A stretch of 64,000 nucleotides of DNA from an uncultured Clostridium sp. (GTDB taxonomy: Bacteria > Bacillota > Clostridia > TANB77 > CAG-508). The notes beneath the pieces are model-generated. The model had not been told where the DNA came from, did no database searches, and saw only the letters and a list, made by a program, of their open reading frames with translations. Below, piece by piece: positions 28,209 through 37,982 of this stretch. Position numbers and translations under genes: made by a program. Each line of letters begins with the position of its first letter. Position 1 is the first letter of the stretch. The stretch spans positions 276,574-340,573 of the forward strand of contig CANEHB010000001.1 of assembly GCA_947427205.1 (NCBI GenBank), read 5' to 3'.

Positions 28209-31200
28209 ATGTTATTTTTGGAAAAATTAGAACAAAGCAGAGTATATATCATCTCAATAATTTTAATTTGTATATTACTTGGAGTAATATACTCTATTTG
28301 CTTTATACCAAAAGAGTATGTAGCTTCAACAACTATGCTACTATTAGACATTGAAAAAGATGCTGATGAAAAAACAAAAAGTACAGGTAATTTAGAATTA
28401 TCTAAAAGTATAGTATCAACTCTTGAAGAAATAATAAAAAGTGAATCAACAATGACAAGAGTAAAAAAAGACTTAAACCTACAAATTGAAAATAAAGAAC
28501 TGAATAAAAAAATTGAAGTAAAAAGAATTTCGGATTCTGATACTTTAAGAATTAGAGTAAAAAATACTAATTCTCAAATAGCTTCTCAAATAGCAGAAGA
28601 AATTGTTGAAATTTTTTCTGAAAAAATAAGAGAAACTTTTGGAAATACAGAGATATACATAGTAGATACAGCCCATATAGTAGAAGAAAGAAAAAGTTTT
28701 CCTACAGTTGGTGTAATAGGATTATCAATTGTTATAGGAATTTCTTTGAGTGCAATATATATGCTTGTTTCAGTAAAGGTAGACAAAAATATTAAAACAA
28801 GTGTAGATATTGAATCAGAACTTTTACTTAAAAATTTGATTTCTATACCTTTAAATACTAAAAAATTAAATAAAGGAAAAATAAATTCAGAATTAATAGC
28901 ATATGTTAATCAGAAATCTTTAGTAGCAAAATCTTTTAGAGAATTAAGATCAAACATAAAATTTATAAATGTAAATAGTAAAGAAAAAGAGAAAGATATT
29001 ATATTAATAACAAGCCCACATAAAGGAGAAGGAAAAAGTTATATAGCTGCGAATATGGCAATTAGCTTTGCAGAAGTTGGTAAAAAAGTTGTTTTAATAG
29101 ATGCAGATATGAATACTGGAAGATTAGGAAAAATATTTAATATTCCAAATAACTTAGGAATATCAAATTATTTATCAAATCTTGATACTAATGGACTTGA
29201 AATAAATGAACTTATAAATAAATATATTAATGAAACACAGGTTAAAAATTTAAATGTAATTACATCAGGAACAAAACCACCAAATTCAGCAGAATTACTT
29301 ACATTACCTAAGTTACAAGAAATGATTAAAGATTTAAGTATTTTTTATGATGTGGTTATTATAGATGGAACTCCAGCATTAACAACAGTTGATTCTTTAA
29401 TTTTAACAAGAGTAGCAAACTCTACAATAATAGTATCAGATTACAAAAAAACTAAAAAAGATGATTTGTGGAAAACAAAAAGAGATATACAAAATGTTGG
29501 TGGAAGAATTGCGGGAGTTATAATAAATAAAGTTAGAGTAAGAGAAAAAACAGAAGACCAAGTTTCTGTAAGAGATAGAGTAAATGAAATATTAAATGGA
29601 ATAAAATTTGTATATTCTAAAATAAAAATTGGATGTATAAAAATAGCCGAATTTTGTTGCTTTATAGCTCTTAAAGTAAAAGATATTATTGAAGAAATAA
29701 AAAATAGAAAAAATCATAAATTTTTACCAGTAGGAGAGCAAAAAGCGACAGAAAGTAAAGTTGTTAATTCAATACAAGTAAATACAAAAATAGAAGAAAA
29801 AGAAAATGATGAACAACTTAAATTAAAATTAGATAATGTTTTAGAAGAAAATAAACAAGGCAAGATCGAAATAATTTCTGAAAGTATTAATCCAGAAGTT
29901 ACAGTAAAAATAAAAGAACAAGAGGTTGTAGAAGAAAAGCATCAAGAAGATATACCAGTTATAGAAACAAAGCCTATAATAGAAGTATATGAAAATAAAG
30001 ATCTTAATAATTTTAGAGCACAATCTATGATGGTACTAAATAATGCAAAAAATAATATAGTAGAATTTGCTAAGAACATAAAACAAGTTGCAAGTGGAAA
30101 AATAGGTCAAATAAGAAAAGATACATTTGAAAATCAAGAAGAATATAATGAAGAAAAATATGTATTAGAAAAAGGCGAAGATACTATTATTGAAGAATAT
30201 ACAGTAAATAAAAAGGTACAAAATAGAAAGATTAATGATACAGACAGTATAAAAGAAATTCAAAAAGCTATAACAAACAATAAAATAGCAAATGAAAAAG
30301 CTATTAATGGTGAATATGAATTAAGTGAAGAAACTATTTTGGTAATAGTGAGTCCAGATAATGGTGGTCTTTGTAGAGCATTTAATAAATATTGTTTTAC
30401 TGAAAAACTAGTTAGAGGAGTAGATAAAGTTGACGGATTTGTAAAAGCTCATTACTCAGCTTATTTATTAAATAAAAGAGTAGAAGGATTAATGTTCCTT
30501 TATGGAATAACTAGAAAACAAGCAAGAAGAGTAGATACTTTAGTATATACAACTTTATCAGATTATGATGATTGTGTATGGCTTGAAAGAAAAATGGCAT
30601 CAAATAAAGCTGAAACTTATGCAAGATGTATCACTAAAGAATACGATAGATTACCTGGTGAAAAAAGAATAGATTATATTATAAGATGTCAAGAATTAAG
30701 AAGAACTGAATTAAGAAAAAATGATATAGAACTTGAATATCAACTAAATAATTTATGGAAATCTAATGACATGAGACTTTCTGATAAAGTAGTAATGAAT
30801 AGATTTGCAAGTGTATATGAAACAAAGTTAAAATCAAAAACACTTCAAAATATGTATAGAGATAGTTATACAAATAATTTTATAAATACTAACAAAACAG
30901 AAAGTAATCATCAATCAGAAAATACTACTCCCAAATATGAAGAAGATGATATAAGAACTATTGCAAAAAATAATAAAAATAAATTTAAAGATTATTTTGA
31001 TAATGTATCTATTGATCAAGTTAAAATCAAAAGTGTAGAAGAACTTGAACAAGAAGTTATAAATAAAAATAATACAAGAAGTTTAGAAAGTTTTGCAGAA
31101 CAACAAAGAGCAGAAAAAGTTGCAAAAAAGAAACAAATTCAAGACCAAAAGAAACTAGAAAGAGTAGAAAAAAAGAAATTACGTGAAGCAAGTAAAAGAA

Positions 31201-31304
31201 ATAAAGAACTTGAAAAAGAAAGACAAAGGGAAGAAGCTCGTATTGAAGAAGAGTTATTAGGAGATAATTTATATCCTAAAACTAAATTCAATAAAGATTT
31301 ATAA
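28209..31304 (+). CDS. Wzz-type chain-length regulator fused to BY-kinase, with long unknown C-terminal half
   Basis: A 1031-residue protein (start at 28209 after GCGAGGG; the upstream ATG at 28194 lacks a ribosome site). Residues about 1-190 form a Wzz/YveK domain with two membrane helices (about 10-28 and 168-190). Residues about 240-450 are a bacterial tyrosine kinase/ParA-like ATPase with Walker A SPHKGEGKSYIAANM, Walker A' VVLIDADMNTGR and Walker B DVVIIDGTPAL. Residues about 500-690 are charged and low-complexity. Residues about 700-850 form a compact domain that I do not recognise (GGLCRAFNKYCF, YGITRKQARRVDTLVYTTL). The end is a Lys/Glu coiled coil, not the usual tyrosine cluster. Exopolysaccharide control is inferred, although no polysaccharide cluster adjoins. 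Confidence 0.8.
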   Translation: MLFLEKLEQSRVYIISIILICILLGVIYSICFIPKEYVASTTMLLLDIEKDADEKTKSTGNLELSKSIVSTLEEIIKSESTMTRVKKDLNLQIENKELNKKIEVKRISDSDTLRIRVKNTNSQIASQIAEEIVEIFSEKIRETFGNTEIYIVDTAHIVEERKSFPTVGVIGLSIVIGISLSAIYMLVSVKVDKNIKTSVDIESELLLKNLISIPLNTKKLNKGKINSELIAYVNQKSLVAKSFRELRSNIKFINVNSKEKEKDIILITSPHKGEGKSYIAANMAISFAEVGKKVVLIDADMNTGRLGKIFNIPNNLGISNYLSNLDTNGLEINELINKYINETQVKNLNVITSGTKPPNSAELLTLPKLQEMIKDLSIFYDVVIIDGTPALTTVDSLILTRVANSTIIVSDYKKTKKDDLWKTKRDIQNVGGRIAGVIINKVRVREKTEDQVSVRDRVNEILNGIKFVYSKIKIGCIKIAEFCCFIALKVKDIIEEIKNRKNHKFLPVGEQKATESKVVNSIQVNTKIEEKENDEQLKLKLDNVLEENKQGKIEIISESINPEVTVKIKEQEVVEEKHQEDIPVIETKPIIEVYENKDLNNFRAQSMMVLNNAKNNIVEFAKNIKQVASGKIGQIRKDTFENQEEYNEEKYVLEKGEDTIIEEYTVNKKVQNRKINDTDSIKEIQKAITNNKIANEKAINGEYELSEETILVIVSPDNGGLCRAFNKYCFTEKLVRGVDKVDGFVKAHYSAYLLNKRVEGLMFLYGITRKQARRVDTLVYTTLSDYDDCVWLERKMASNKAETYARCITKEYDRLPGEKRIDYIIRCQELRRTELRKNDIELEYQLNNLWKSNDMRLSDKVVMNRFASVYETKLKSKTLQNMYRDSYTNNFINTNKTESNHQSENTTPKYEEDDIRTIAKNNKNKFKDYFDNVSIDQVKIKSVEELEQEVINKNNTRSLESFAEQQRAEKVAKKKQIQDQKKLERVEKKKLREASKRNKELEKERQREEARIEEELLGDNLYPKTKFNKDL

Positions 31305-31334
31305 TTAAAGATTTCAAATTAATTCTATATAACT

Positions 31335-31376
31335 AAAAAGTAGATTTTATATTGTACATATAAAATCTACTTTTTT
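31335..31376 (+). terminator. Terminator after Wzz/BY-kinase gene
   Basis: AAAAAGTAGATTTTATA and TATAAAATCTACTTTTTT form a 17-bp stem. Confidence 0.92.
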
Positions 31377-31523
31377 ATATAGAAATAAAGTTGGTAAAAA
31401 AATAAATTTCAAAATGAAATTAATTATAGAAACATAAGTGACCTATTACAGTTTTAAAGCAGATATGTTACATGTAAATTGAAAATAACCTATATTGAAA
31501 TATATAAAATATCAGAAAATATA

Positions 31524-31552
31524 TTGAAAAATGTAAATAAAAGTAATATAAT
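31524..31552 (+). promoter_or_regulatory. Promoter of the 31750 gene
   Basis: TTGAAA (31524-31529) and TATAAT (31547-31552) with a 17-bp spacer. The resulting leader is about 190 nt. Its reading frame in phase with the 31750 gene has no stop from about 31560, but no start with a ribosome site. Confidence 0.75.
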
Positions 31553-31749
31553 TTTATAGAAAATGGAGGTCTAACGGTAAATTATATGCAAATATTGAGG
31601 GAATAAGATCTACATTTTCAGTTGTTATTATATACTTTGTATTATTGTTTGGAACTTTTGACATGTTAATGTTATTTGCTACATATATGTCTAAAGCCAA
31701 AAACAAACAGAATAAGTATATTATTAAAAAATTTAGGAGGAAAAAAGTT

Positions 31750-32313
31750 ATGAAAAATAAACCAGTTGTTATAGTCATTGCTATTATTTTTATAGTAGTA
31801 TTGGGAATATTAGGTGTTTTAGCGTTAGGAGAAAAGGAAAATAATCAAAATATAGCTCAAAATACTAGTGGAGATACAGAAAAAAAGGGAAATTATGATG
31901 TAATAGAAGCTATTAAACATATAGAAGTAACAAATACAATAGAAGAAATAAATGAAATTCTTGGTTTTGAAGGAGAAATTAGTGAATTTAGTGGAGATTG
32001 TACTTGGAAAATAGATAGCAAAAATTGGATAACATTAAAAAAAGGAGTTAATAGCCAGATTCTACAAGCAACAATTGATAAAGAATCTATTAAGAATGAC
32101 AATGTAACATTACCAAGTCAAAAAGAATTGCAAGAATTATTGAATACAGGAATGACTTATGAAGAACTAGTAGAAAAAATTGGAGCAGAAGGAACACTTG
32201 AAAGTAAAACTAGTACATCTATAGGTTATATATGGGCAGATAAAAATGGTCAAAGATTAGGTGCAACAATCAATAACGAAAGTGGTAAATGCACAGTTGC
32301 AAGTTATAGATAA
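31750..32313 (+). CDS. Membrane-anchored BLIP/SmpA-like two-repeat protein
   Basis: The start is set by the AGGAGG at about 31735; an upstream in-frame TTG (31645) has no ribosome site. The 187-residue product has an N-terminal helix (about 5-26), a short linker, and two repeats of a small alpha/beta unit (about 50-105 and 125-187). Each repeat has a helix (TIEEINEILGFEGE, TYEELVEKIGAEGT), then strands with a Trp (CTWKIDSKNWITL, YIWADKNGQRLGATI). This is the BLIP/SmpA-BamE type of fold seen in DUF3862-like Firmicute proteins. Role is unknown, possibly binding of a surface protein. Confidence 0.65.
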   Translation: MKNKPVVIVIAIIFIVVLGILGVLALGEKENNQNIAQNTSGDTEKKGNYDVIEAIKHIEVTNTIEEINEILGFEGEISEFSGDCTWKIDSKNWITLKKGVNSQILQATIDKESIKNDNVTLPSQKELQELLNTGMTYEELVEKIGAEGTLESKTSTSIGYIWADKNGQRLGATINNESGKCTVASYR

Positions 32314-32330
32314 TATGAATAACAATGAGA

Positions 32331-32368
32331 GCAGATAAGTAATTATAAAATGAATTATCTGCTTTTTT
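32331..32368 (+). terminator. Terminator after 31750 gene
   Basis: GCAGATAA and TTATCTGC pair, followed by TTTTTTAT. Confidence 0.8.
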
Positions 32369-32458
32369 ATATAATTGTAACAGAATATAGTAATTATATA
32401 TGAGTGATAATATATGAGAAATAGTCTATTGCATTTATTATCATTATCATTTTAATAA

Positions 32459-32608
32459 ATGTGTTCTCAATATGTCTCGCAAGCAGGAATGACTAATGAA
32501 GAAATGAAAGAACATTGCACGAAATTATTTCCTACTTTAAAAAGATGGAAATGTACTTGTACAGATGATTTGTCATCCAACACTACCTGGTATTATTACA
32601 TTTTCTAA
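32459..32608 (+). CDS. Possible 49-residue ORF, doubtful
   Basis: An ATG-to-TAA frame encodes MCSQYVSQAGMTNEEMKEHC... and ends WYYYIF. It has no clear ribosome site and no recognised family; it may be a fragment of a lost gene. The rest of the 32369-32847 gap holds an extended -10 sequence (TGATATAAT at about 32691-32699), plausibly the promoter of the next gene, and nothing else that I can support. Confidence 0.2.
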   Translation: MCSQYVSQAGMTNEEMKEHCTKLFPTLKRWKCTCTDDLSSNTTWYYYIF

Positions 32609-32847
32609 TTAAATTACCAAGAAACAGCCAAAATTTTAAAATAGCTAATCACAAAGCTTTGCTTGTTTGATGGACTTTTTAGGCTATATGTGATATAATA
32701 TATCCCTATATAAATATGTAACAAAGTAAGAAAATTTTATTTTGTAGAAGGGAGGATAGTAGTTTTACAAATTTACAACTGAATATTGAATGTTTATTTT
32801 GAAACCGGAAGTATTAGCTAAAAAAATAATGCAAAAGGAGAAAAAAT

Positions 32848-33981
32848 ATGGAAAAAGAAATGAACAATGAAAACCTGATGGAAAATAGCAGTAGCACTGC
32901 AGGAAACGAAGAACAGCAGAAGCCTATAACTGCTACAATAAATATAAGGCATGAAGAGTCATATGCATTGAAAAAACTGAAGTCGAAAATACGGTTTTGG
33001 GGAGTAGCAATACTAATGTTAATCAGTTTCGTCTTTGGTATGCTTGCAGAAAAATGTATGGATAACGGACCAGCGTTTGGCAGAACTTTAAAGTTTATGG
33101 AACAGAAGGATGAACTTACAGTAGAGCAATTTCAGACAGATCCTATTGATGATAGAGATTGGGCTTGGGATTCTACTGATGTACCCAAATTTATCACATC
33201 AGATTATGATAAAGCAATTCTTCGAAACTATGATGGTGTAGAATATCATTTCGGAGAAAACGAAATTCGCATTGATGAGGAATTCTTTTCAAATGGTAAG
33301 TTGGAAATCTCAGTGAATTTTGATCTTGGTTGGCAGTTACATAATTTCTCTATATATTCGTCAGGTGAAAATATCCAAATTTATGGATATTGGAATGATG
33401 AATTCAGACGAATAACAGTCGGGAAAACAGAAGATAGTATTGTAAAAGAAATACTTACTCTTGATCCAGGTGTGCCGTTTTCTGCTAACAGCAAATATAT
33501 AAGTGATGAAGCTAAGAAAGATTATATATTTGTGATAAGTGATGATATGCGTACTGTGTCAGCATATAAGGATAATACAATAGTCGGCGAGAAGATTACT
33601 TTACCTGATGAGATACTGGGCTTTTATGACAGTATTATGATACTTACAAAATCAAACGAGTATAGTAACAAACTATATATGCCATATGTTGTGAACAATA
33701 AAGGAAAAGAAGAATTTATTTGCCTTGAAGTGGCAACTGTAACTACGGAAGAAGTTAATAATGTGGCTGATGCAGAATATATAGATACATTCCAATCTTA
33801 TACAACACAGTATTCAGCATGGATGGGATATGTTGGCTGTTATATTTTTGAAAATGAGGATGGAGCATTAAGGATGATTGTTCCAAATGAAATTCAGAAA
33901 TATGCTGCCTACAGAAGAGGTACAGGAGTACTTGATGCAGAAGATGATTTGGGCTGGCATTGGATTACCATACAGGAGTAA
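32848..33981 (+). CDS. Membrane-anchored hypothetical protein of foreign composition
   Basis: A 377-residue protein of no recognised family. A charged cytoplasmic N-terminus (about residues 1-48) precedes one membrane helix (about 50-66) and a large outer domain rich in Asp and aromatic residues. Codon use differs from its neighbours: there are more CTG, CAG, GTC and CGC, and a normal in-frame CGG (in KIRFWG, about 32993) that native genes avoid. The G+C content is visibly higher than that of the flanks. The ribosome site is AAGGAG. The gene looks recently acquired from a less AT-rich relative. It stands alone with its own terminator. Confidence 0.7.
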   Translation: MEKEMNNENLMENSSSTAGNEEQQKPITATINIRHEESYALKKLKSKIRFWGVAILMLISFVFGMLAEKCMDNGPAFGRTLKFMEQKDELTVEQFQTDPIDDRDWAWDSTDVPKFITSDYDKAILRNYDGVEYHFGENEIRIDEEFFSNGKLEISVNFDLGWQLHNFSIYSSGENIQIYGYWNDEFRRITVGKTEDSIVKEILTLDPGVPFSANSKYISDEAKKDYIFVISDDMRTVSAYKDNTIVGEKITLPDEILGFYDSIMILTKSNEYSNKLYMPYVVNNKGKEEFICLEVATVTTEEVNNVADAEYIDTFQSYTTQYSAWMGYVGCYIFENEDGALRMIVPNEIQKYAAYRRGTGVLDAEDDLGWHWITIQE

Positions 33982-34027
33982 TTTGTAAAGGTTACAAAAA
34001 TCCACAAAGCAATTGTTTTGAAAGAAG

Positions 34028-34063
34028 AAAGGTGAGCACTTGCAATAAAAGTGTTCACCTTTT
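34028..34063 (+). terminator. Terminator after foreign membrane protein gene
   Basis: AAAGGTGAGCACTT and AAGTGTTCACCTTT pair with one G-T, followed by T residues. Confidence 0.88.
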
Positions 34064-34149
34064 GCATATTAAATAATTATTTTAAAAGTTAAATTTTTAA
34101 AATTTGCATTTAATATAAGATCATAGCTTTGACTTTTTTTATAAAAATC

Positions 34150-34178
34150 TTGAAATTATCATAATATAACTATATAAT
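34150..34178 (+). promoter_or_regulatory. Promoter of the 34214 gene
   Basis: TTGAAA (34150-34155) and TATAAT (34173-34178) with a 17-bp spacer. Confidence 0.75.
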
Positions 34179-34213
34179 ATGAATATAAATTCTATTCATA
34201 TGGAGGAATAAAA

Positions 34214-35590
34214 ATGAGTGGATCAGAAAGACAAAGTTCTTTAAACTTTTTAGATAAATCATGGGTTGCAGCAGAATCATCTATGAATGCAAGTTGTATA
34301 GATAGAGATGGAAAGTCTCATAATTTAATGGGAGCAGCAATTGATACAAAAAATATTACAACATTAGCTGAATATATGAAATATGCAGATCCAAAATTTA
34401 AAAATATTACAGAACCAATGAAAGATAATGAAAAATTAATGAGAACATATGTTATACCAGTTACTTTAGAAAATGGACAACATGTAGATGTTATAGTTAA
34501 TCAAAAAGGTCAAGATATGGCATGTGTTTTTTTAGATATAGAAGGAAAAGAATCACAATTTGCTGTAACACCGAGAATGCAAAAAGAAATTTTATCAAAA
34601 GGCCTAAAAAATATTGAAGGTACTATTAGTACAGAAATAGCAAAAGAAGGATTGATACCAAAAACATTAGAAGAATTTGAAGAAGGTGTAGAAAAAGATA
34701 CATTAGTTCCTAAAAATGCAAAGGAAAGTGTAGAAAAAATAAAAGAAAAAACACCTAATGCAGATGTAAAAGCAGTTGAAGGCGAAGAAGAAAAAGATAC
34801 AAAACAAGTGGAGGAAGAAGAAACAGAAATACCAGAAGGTGCAAAAGATGCTGTTTCAAAATTTAGAGAAAACTATAAAGGTGGAAGACTAAAACAAATT
34901 TTAGAAGTAGATGATCCAGAAAGTATAAATGATAAATTAGAAGGAAACACTGGAATAACAAAAGAAGGTGGTAAGGTTTATTGTTTGAGATTTGCTGATA
35001 GTGGAGCTGGATTAAGTGATAAAGTTATCATGATACAAGGAGAAAAAGTAGTAGAAAACTCAAAATATGATCATGATATGACTGAACTTATGAACGATAA
35101 AACTCAAAATGGAGTAAGAGATTTAGAAGATAATGATTCAAAAATTTATTTTACAGATTCAAACGGAAAAACTACAGAACTTGATTTAGTTGCTAAACCT
35201 AAAGATTTAAGTATGGAAGAAAAAAAAGGTGTTAATACAGATATGATAAGAATAGAAGCTGAATTAGAAAAAGAAAGAGAAATTGCTGAGAAGATTCAGG
35301 CTGAAATTGAGCAAATTTCAAATACACTTGAAGCATATGAAGATAATCCAAGCCCAGAAATAATGGAAAATGTTATAGAACCAGCAACAGCAAAAATTGA
35401 ATATAAAAAAGGCGAACTTTCAGAAGTATATGAAAAAATTGGAAGTTTAAATAAAGAAAGAGCAGATATATTAACAAGTAAAGGATTAGATCATTTAATG
35501 CCAGAAGCTCCAGAAGAAGAAAAAACAGGAGTAGAAGGATATGAATCTCATTATGGACATTCATTAGATGGTGGAGAAAAACAAAAATAG
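34214..35590 (+). CDS. Cytoplasmic hypothetical protein with coiled coil
   Basis: A 458-residue acidic protein without signal peptide or membrane helix. Residues about 1-140 and 215-330 look like two globular regions; both contain short beta-rich pieces (YVIPVTLENGQHVDVIVNQ and SDKVIMIQGEKVVEN). Between them lies a Glu/Lys-rich spacer (about 150-210). Residues about 335-435 form a coiled coil. I recognise no family. It starts 31 bp upstream of metG and shares its strand, so its promoter may also drive metG and tmk. The native codon use argues that it is a long-term resident gene. Confidence 0.7.
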   Translation: MSGSERQSSLNFLDKSWVAAESSMNASCIDRDGKSHNLMGAAIDTKNITTLAEYMKYADPKFKNITEPMKDNEKLMRTYVIPVTLENGQHVDVIVNQKGQDMACVFLDIEGKESQFAVTPRMQKEILSKGLKNIEGTISTEIAKEGLIPKTLEEFEEGVEKDTLVPKNAKESVEKIKEKTPNADVKAVEGEEEKDTKQVEEEETEIPEGAKDAVSKFRENYKGGRLKQILEVDDPESINDKLEGNTGITKEGGKVYCLRFADSGAGLSDKVIMIQGEKVVENSKYDHDMTELMNDKTQNGVRDLEDNDSKIYFTDSNGKTTELDLVAKPKDLSMEEKKGVNTDMIRIEAELEKEREIAEKIQAEIEQISNTLEAYEDNPSPEIMENVIEPATAKIEYKKGELSEVYEKIGSLNKERADILTSKGLDHLMPEAPEEEKTGVEGYESHYGHSLDGGEKQK

Positions 35591-35621
35591 TTAAAATAAG
35601 AAAAGTGCAGGAGAGAATATT

Positions 35622-37223
35622 ATGGAAAAAAGAAATATAATTATAGGTGGAGCATGGCCTTATGCAAACAGTTCATTACATTTAGGTCATATAGCAGGAT
35701 TAATTTCAGGAGATTTTCTTGCAAGATACCATAGACTAAAAGGTGATAATGTTTTATATGTATCAGGATCAGATTGTCATGGAACACCAATTACAGAAAG
35801 AGCAAAAAAGGAAGGTGTATCACCTAAAGAGATAGCAAGCGAATATGATGAAGAATTTAATAAAATGTTTAATGGATATCAATTTTCATATGATTTATAT
35901 TCAAGAACATTTGATGAATATCATAAAGAAAAAGTAAAAGTTCTTTTTAGAAAATTATATGATAATGGATATATATATGAGAAATTTGAACCACAGGCAT
36001 ATTGTGAGAAATGTAATAAGTTTTTAGCAGATAGAGAAATAACACTTATTTGTCCAGAATGTGGAGCTGAAACAAAGGGAGATCAATGTGACGCTTGTCT
36101 TCATGTTCCAACAACAGAAGAGTTAAAAGCTGGAAATTGTATTGATTGTGGATCAAAAATTGTTGAAAAAGAAAATAAAGTTTTATATTTGGCACTTTCA
36201 AAATTTCAAAAACAAATAGAAGAGCAAACAGAAAAAGTAAAATCTAATTGGAGAATTAATGCACAAAATGAAACTTTAAAATATCTAAAACAAGGTCTTC
36301 TAGATAGAGCAGTTACAAGAGACTTAACTTGGGGAGTAGATATACCAGTTGAAGGATATGAAGACAAAAAAATGTATGTATGGATAGATGCAGTTTTAGG
36401 ATATTTAACAAATACAATGAAACTTTGTGAAGAAAGAACAGACTGCACATGGGAAGATTTCTGGAAAGAAGGACATAATAATAAAATATACATGTGTCAT
36501 GGAAAAGACAATATAATGTTCCATAGCATAATTTTAAATGCTTTATTATTAGGCCAAGAAGAAAATTATCATTTAGTTGATACAATAGTTTCAGCAGAAT
36601 ACTTAAACTTTAATGATCAAAAGTTTTCAAAAAGTAAAGGAATAGGAATGACAGCACTAGAAGCTTTAGATTTATATAATTCTGATTCTTTAAGATTCCA
36701 TTTATTAGCAAATGGACCAGAAAAGAAAGATACTAACTTTACTATAGAGGATTTTGAAAACACACATAATGGAGAAATATTAAATAAATTTGGGAACTTA
36801 GTTAATAGAACTTTAAGATTTAAAGATTTAGAACAAGTACCAAATGGAAAATTAGATGAAGAAATAAAAAAAGTAATTGAAAATACTTATATTGAAACAT
36901 CAGATTTAATAGAAAAATTAGAATTTAGAGAAGCTATAAGAAAAATAATGCAACTTGTGGAGCTTGGAAATAAATTCTATGATGAAAAAGAGCCTTGGAT
37001 AGCTAAAAAAGAGAATATAGAGGAATTTAATAATATAATTTATACATGTACAGTAATTATAGCAAATCTTTCTAATTTATTTGAAATGGTAATGCCTACA
37101 GCATGTAAAAAAATCAGAGAATATTTAAAAATAGAAAATCCAAGCTGGAATTTTATAACTGTAAATCCTGGTTTAAAATTAGAAAATATAGAACCATTAT
37201 TTACAAGAATCGAGAAAAAGTAA
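35622..37223 (+). CDS. metG: Methionyl-tRNA synthetase
   Basis: A class I aminoacyl-tRNA synthetase. The HIGH-type motif is HLGHIAGL within WPYANSSLHLGHIAG near the N-terminus, and the KMSKS-type motif is FSKSKGIG (about residue 333). The connective domain carries four CxxC pairs (CEKC, CPEC, CDAC and CIDC, about 130-185), so it is a double-zinc-knuckle type. The anticodon-binding helical bundle ends the protein at 533 residues, without the C-terminal dimerisation (Trbp111) domain found in many bacteria. The gene is followed 60 bp later by tmk. Confidence 0.97.
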   Translation: MEKRNIIIGGAWPYANSSLHLGHIAGLISGDFLARYHRLKGDNVLYVSGSDCHGTPITERAKKEGVSPKEIASEYDEEFNKMFNGYQFSYDLYSRTFDEYHKEKVKVLFRKLYDNGYIYEKFEPQAYCEKCNKFLADREITLICPECGAETKGDQCDACLHVPTTEELKAGNCIDCGSKIVEKENKVLYLALSKFQKQIEEQTEKVKSNWRINAQNETLKYLKQGLLDRAVTRDLTWGVDIPVEGYEDKKMYVWIDAVLGYLTNTMKLCEERTDCTWEDFWKEGHNNKIYMCHGKDNIMFHSIILNALLLGQEENYHLVDTIVSAEYLNFNDQKFSKSKGIGMTALEALDLYNSDSLRFHLLANGPEKKDTNFTIEDFENTHNGEILNKFGNLVNRTLRFKDLEQVPNGKLDEEIKKVIENTYIETSDLIEKLEFREAIRKIMQLVELGNKFYDEKEPWIAKKENIEEFNNIIYTCTVIIANLSNLFEMVMPTACKKIREYLKIENPSWNFITVNPGLKLENIEPLFTRIEKK

Positions 37224-37283
37224 ATTTATTTGTAAAATCAAAATTAAATAGAAAATTTATTTTATATAAAAGGAAATAATAAT

Positions 37284-37964
37284 ATGGGAAAATTATTTGT
37301 AATTGATGGAACAGATGGAAGTGGAAAACAAACGCAATTTGATTTATTAAAAGAACATTTAGAAAAAGATGGAATTTCTTACAAAACAGTTAGCTTTCCT
37401 AATTATGATAGTCCATCATCATCGCTTGTAAAAATGTATTTATCGGGGGAATTTGGAGAAAATGCAAAAGATGTAAGTCCGTATATAGCATCAACTTTTT
37501 ATGCAGTAGATAGATATGCAACATTTCAAAAGGAATTTAAAAAATATTATGAAGATGGTGGAATAATACTTGCAGATAGATATACAACTGCAAATATGGT
37601 ACATCAAGCTGGAAAAATCAGTAATGAGCAAGAAAGAGATAAATTTATAAAATGGCTATTTGATTTGGAATTTAATATATATGGACTTCCAGTTCCAAGT
37701 GAAGTATTCTTTCTAAACATGCCACCATATAAAGTAAAAGAGCTTATAAAAAATAGAGAAAACAAATTTACACATAGTGATAAAAAAGATATTCATGAAA
37801 GAGATGAAAAACATCTTGAAGAAGCTTATAATGCAGCATGTAGTTTAGCAAAAGATTATAATTGGAATGAAATAAAATGTGTAAAAGAAGATAAAATAAG
37901 AACAAGAAAAGATATACATGAAGAAATATATAAAATAGTATGTAGAGAAATACAAAAGAAATAA
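37284..37964 (+). CDS. tmk: Thymidylate kinase-like protein
   Basis: It phosphorylates dTMP to dTDP. The P-loop is IDGTDGSGKQTQ, the DRY-type motif is ADRYTTANMVHQAGK (about residue 95), and the lid region is KNRENKFTHSDKKDIHERD (about 153-172). At 226 residues it is slightly longer than typical Tmk (about 205-215). The substrate-pocket segment FPNYDSPSSSLVKMYLSGEFG and the lid HSDKKDIHE match a Clostridia subgroup of deoxynucleoside-monophosphate kinases, so the exact nucleotide is somewhat open. Confidence 0.88.
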   Translation: MGKLFVIDGTDGSGKQTQFDLLKEHLEKDGISYKTVSFPNYDSPSSSLVKMYLSGEFGENAKDVSPYIASTFYAVDRYATFQKEFKKYYEDGGIILADRYTTANMVHQAGKISNEQERDKFIKWLFDLEFNIYGLPVPSEVFFLNMPPYKVKELIKNRENKFTHSDKKDIHERDEKHLEEAYNAACSLAKDYNWNEIKCVKEDKIRTRKDIHEEIYKIVCREIQKK

Positions 37965-37982
37965 ACCAAAATGGGGTAAGAT

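Noticed and set aside
31645..31749. N-terminal extension of the BLIP/SmpA-like protein
   Set aside because: The AGGAGG ribosome site just before 31750 and the membrane helix right after that Met show the true start; the upstream part has only a TTG without a ribosome site.
32993..32995. In-frame CGG of the 32848 gene as a fifth shift site
   Set aside because: The frame continues normally for the whole protein, so CGG is plainly Arg in the donor; the gene is compositionally foreign.
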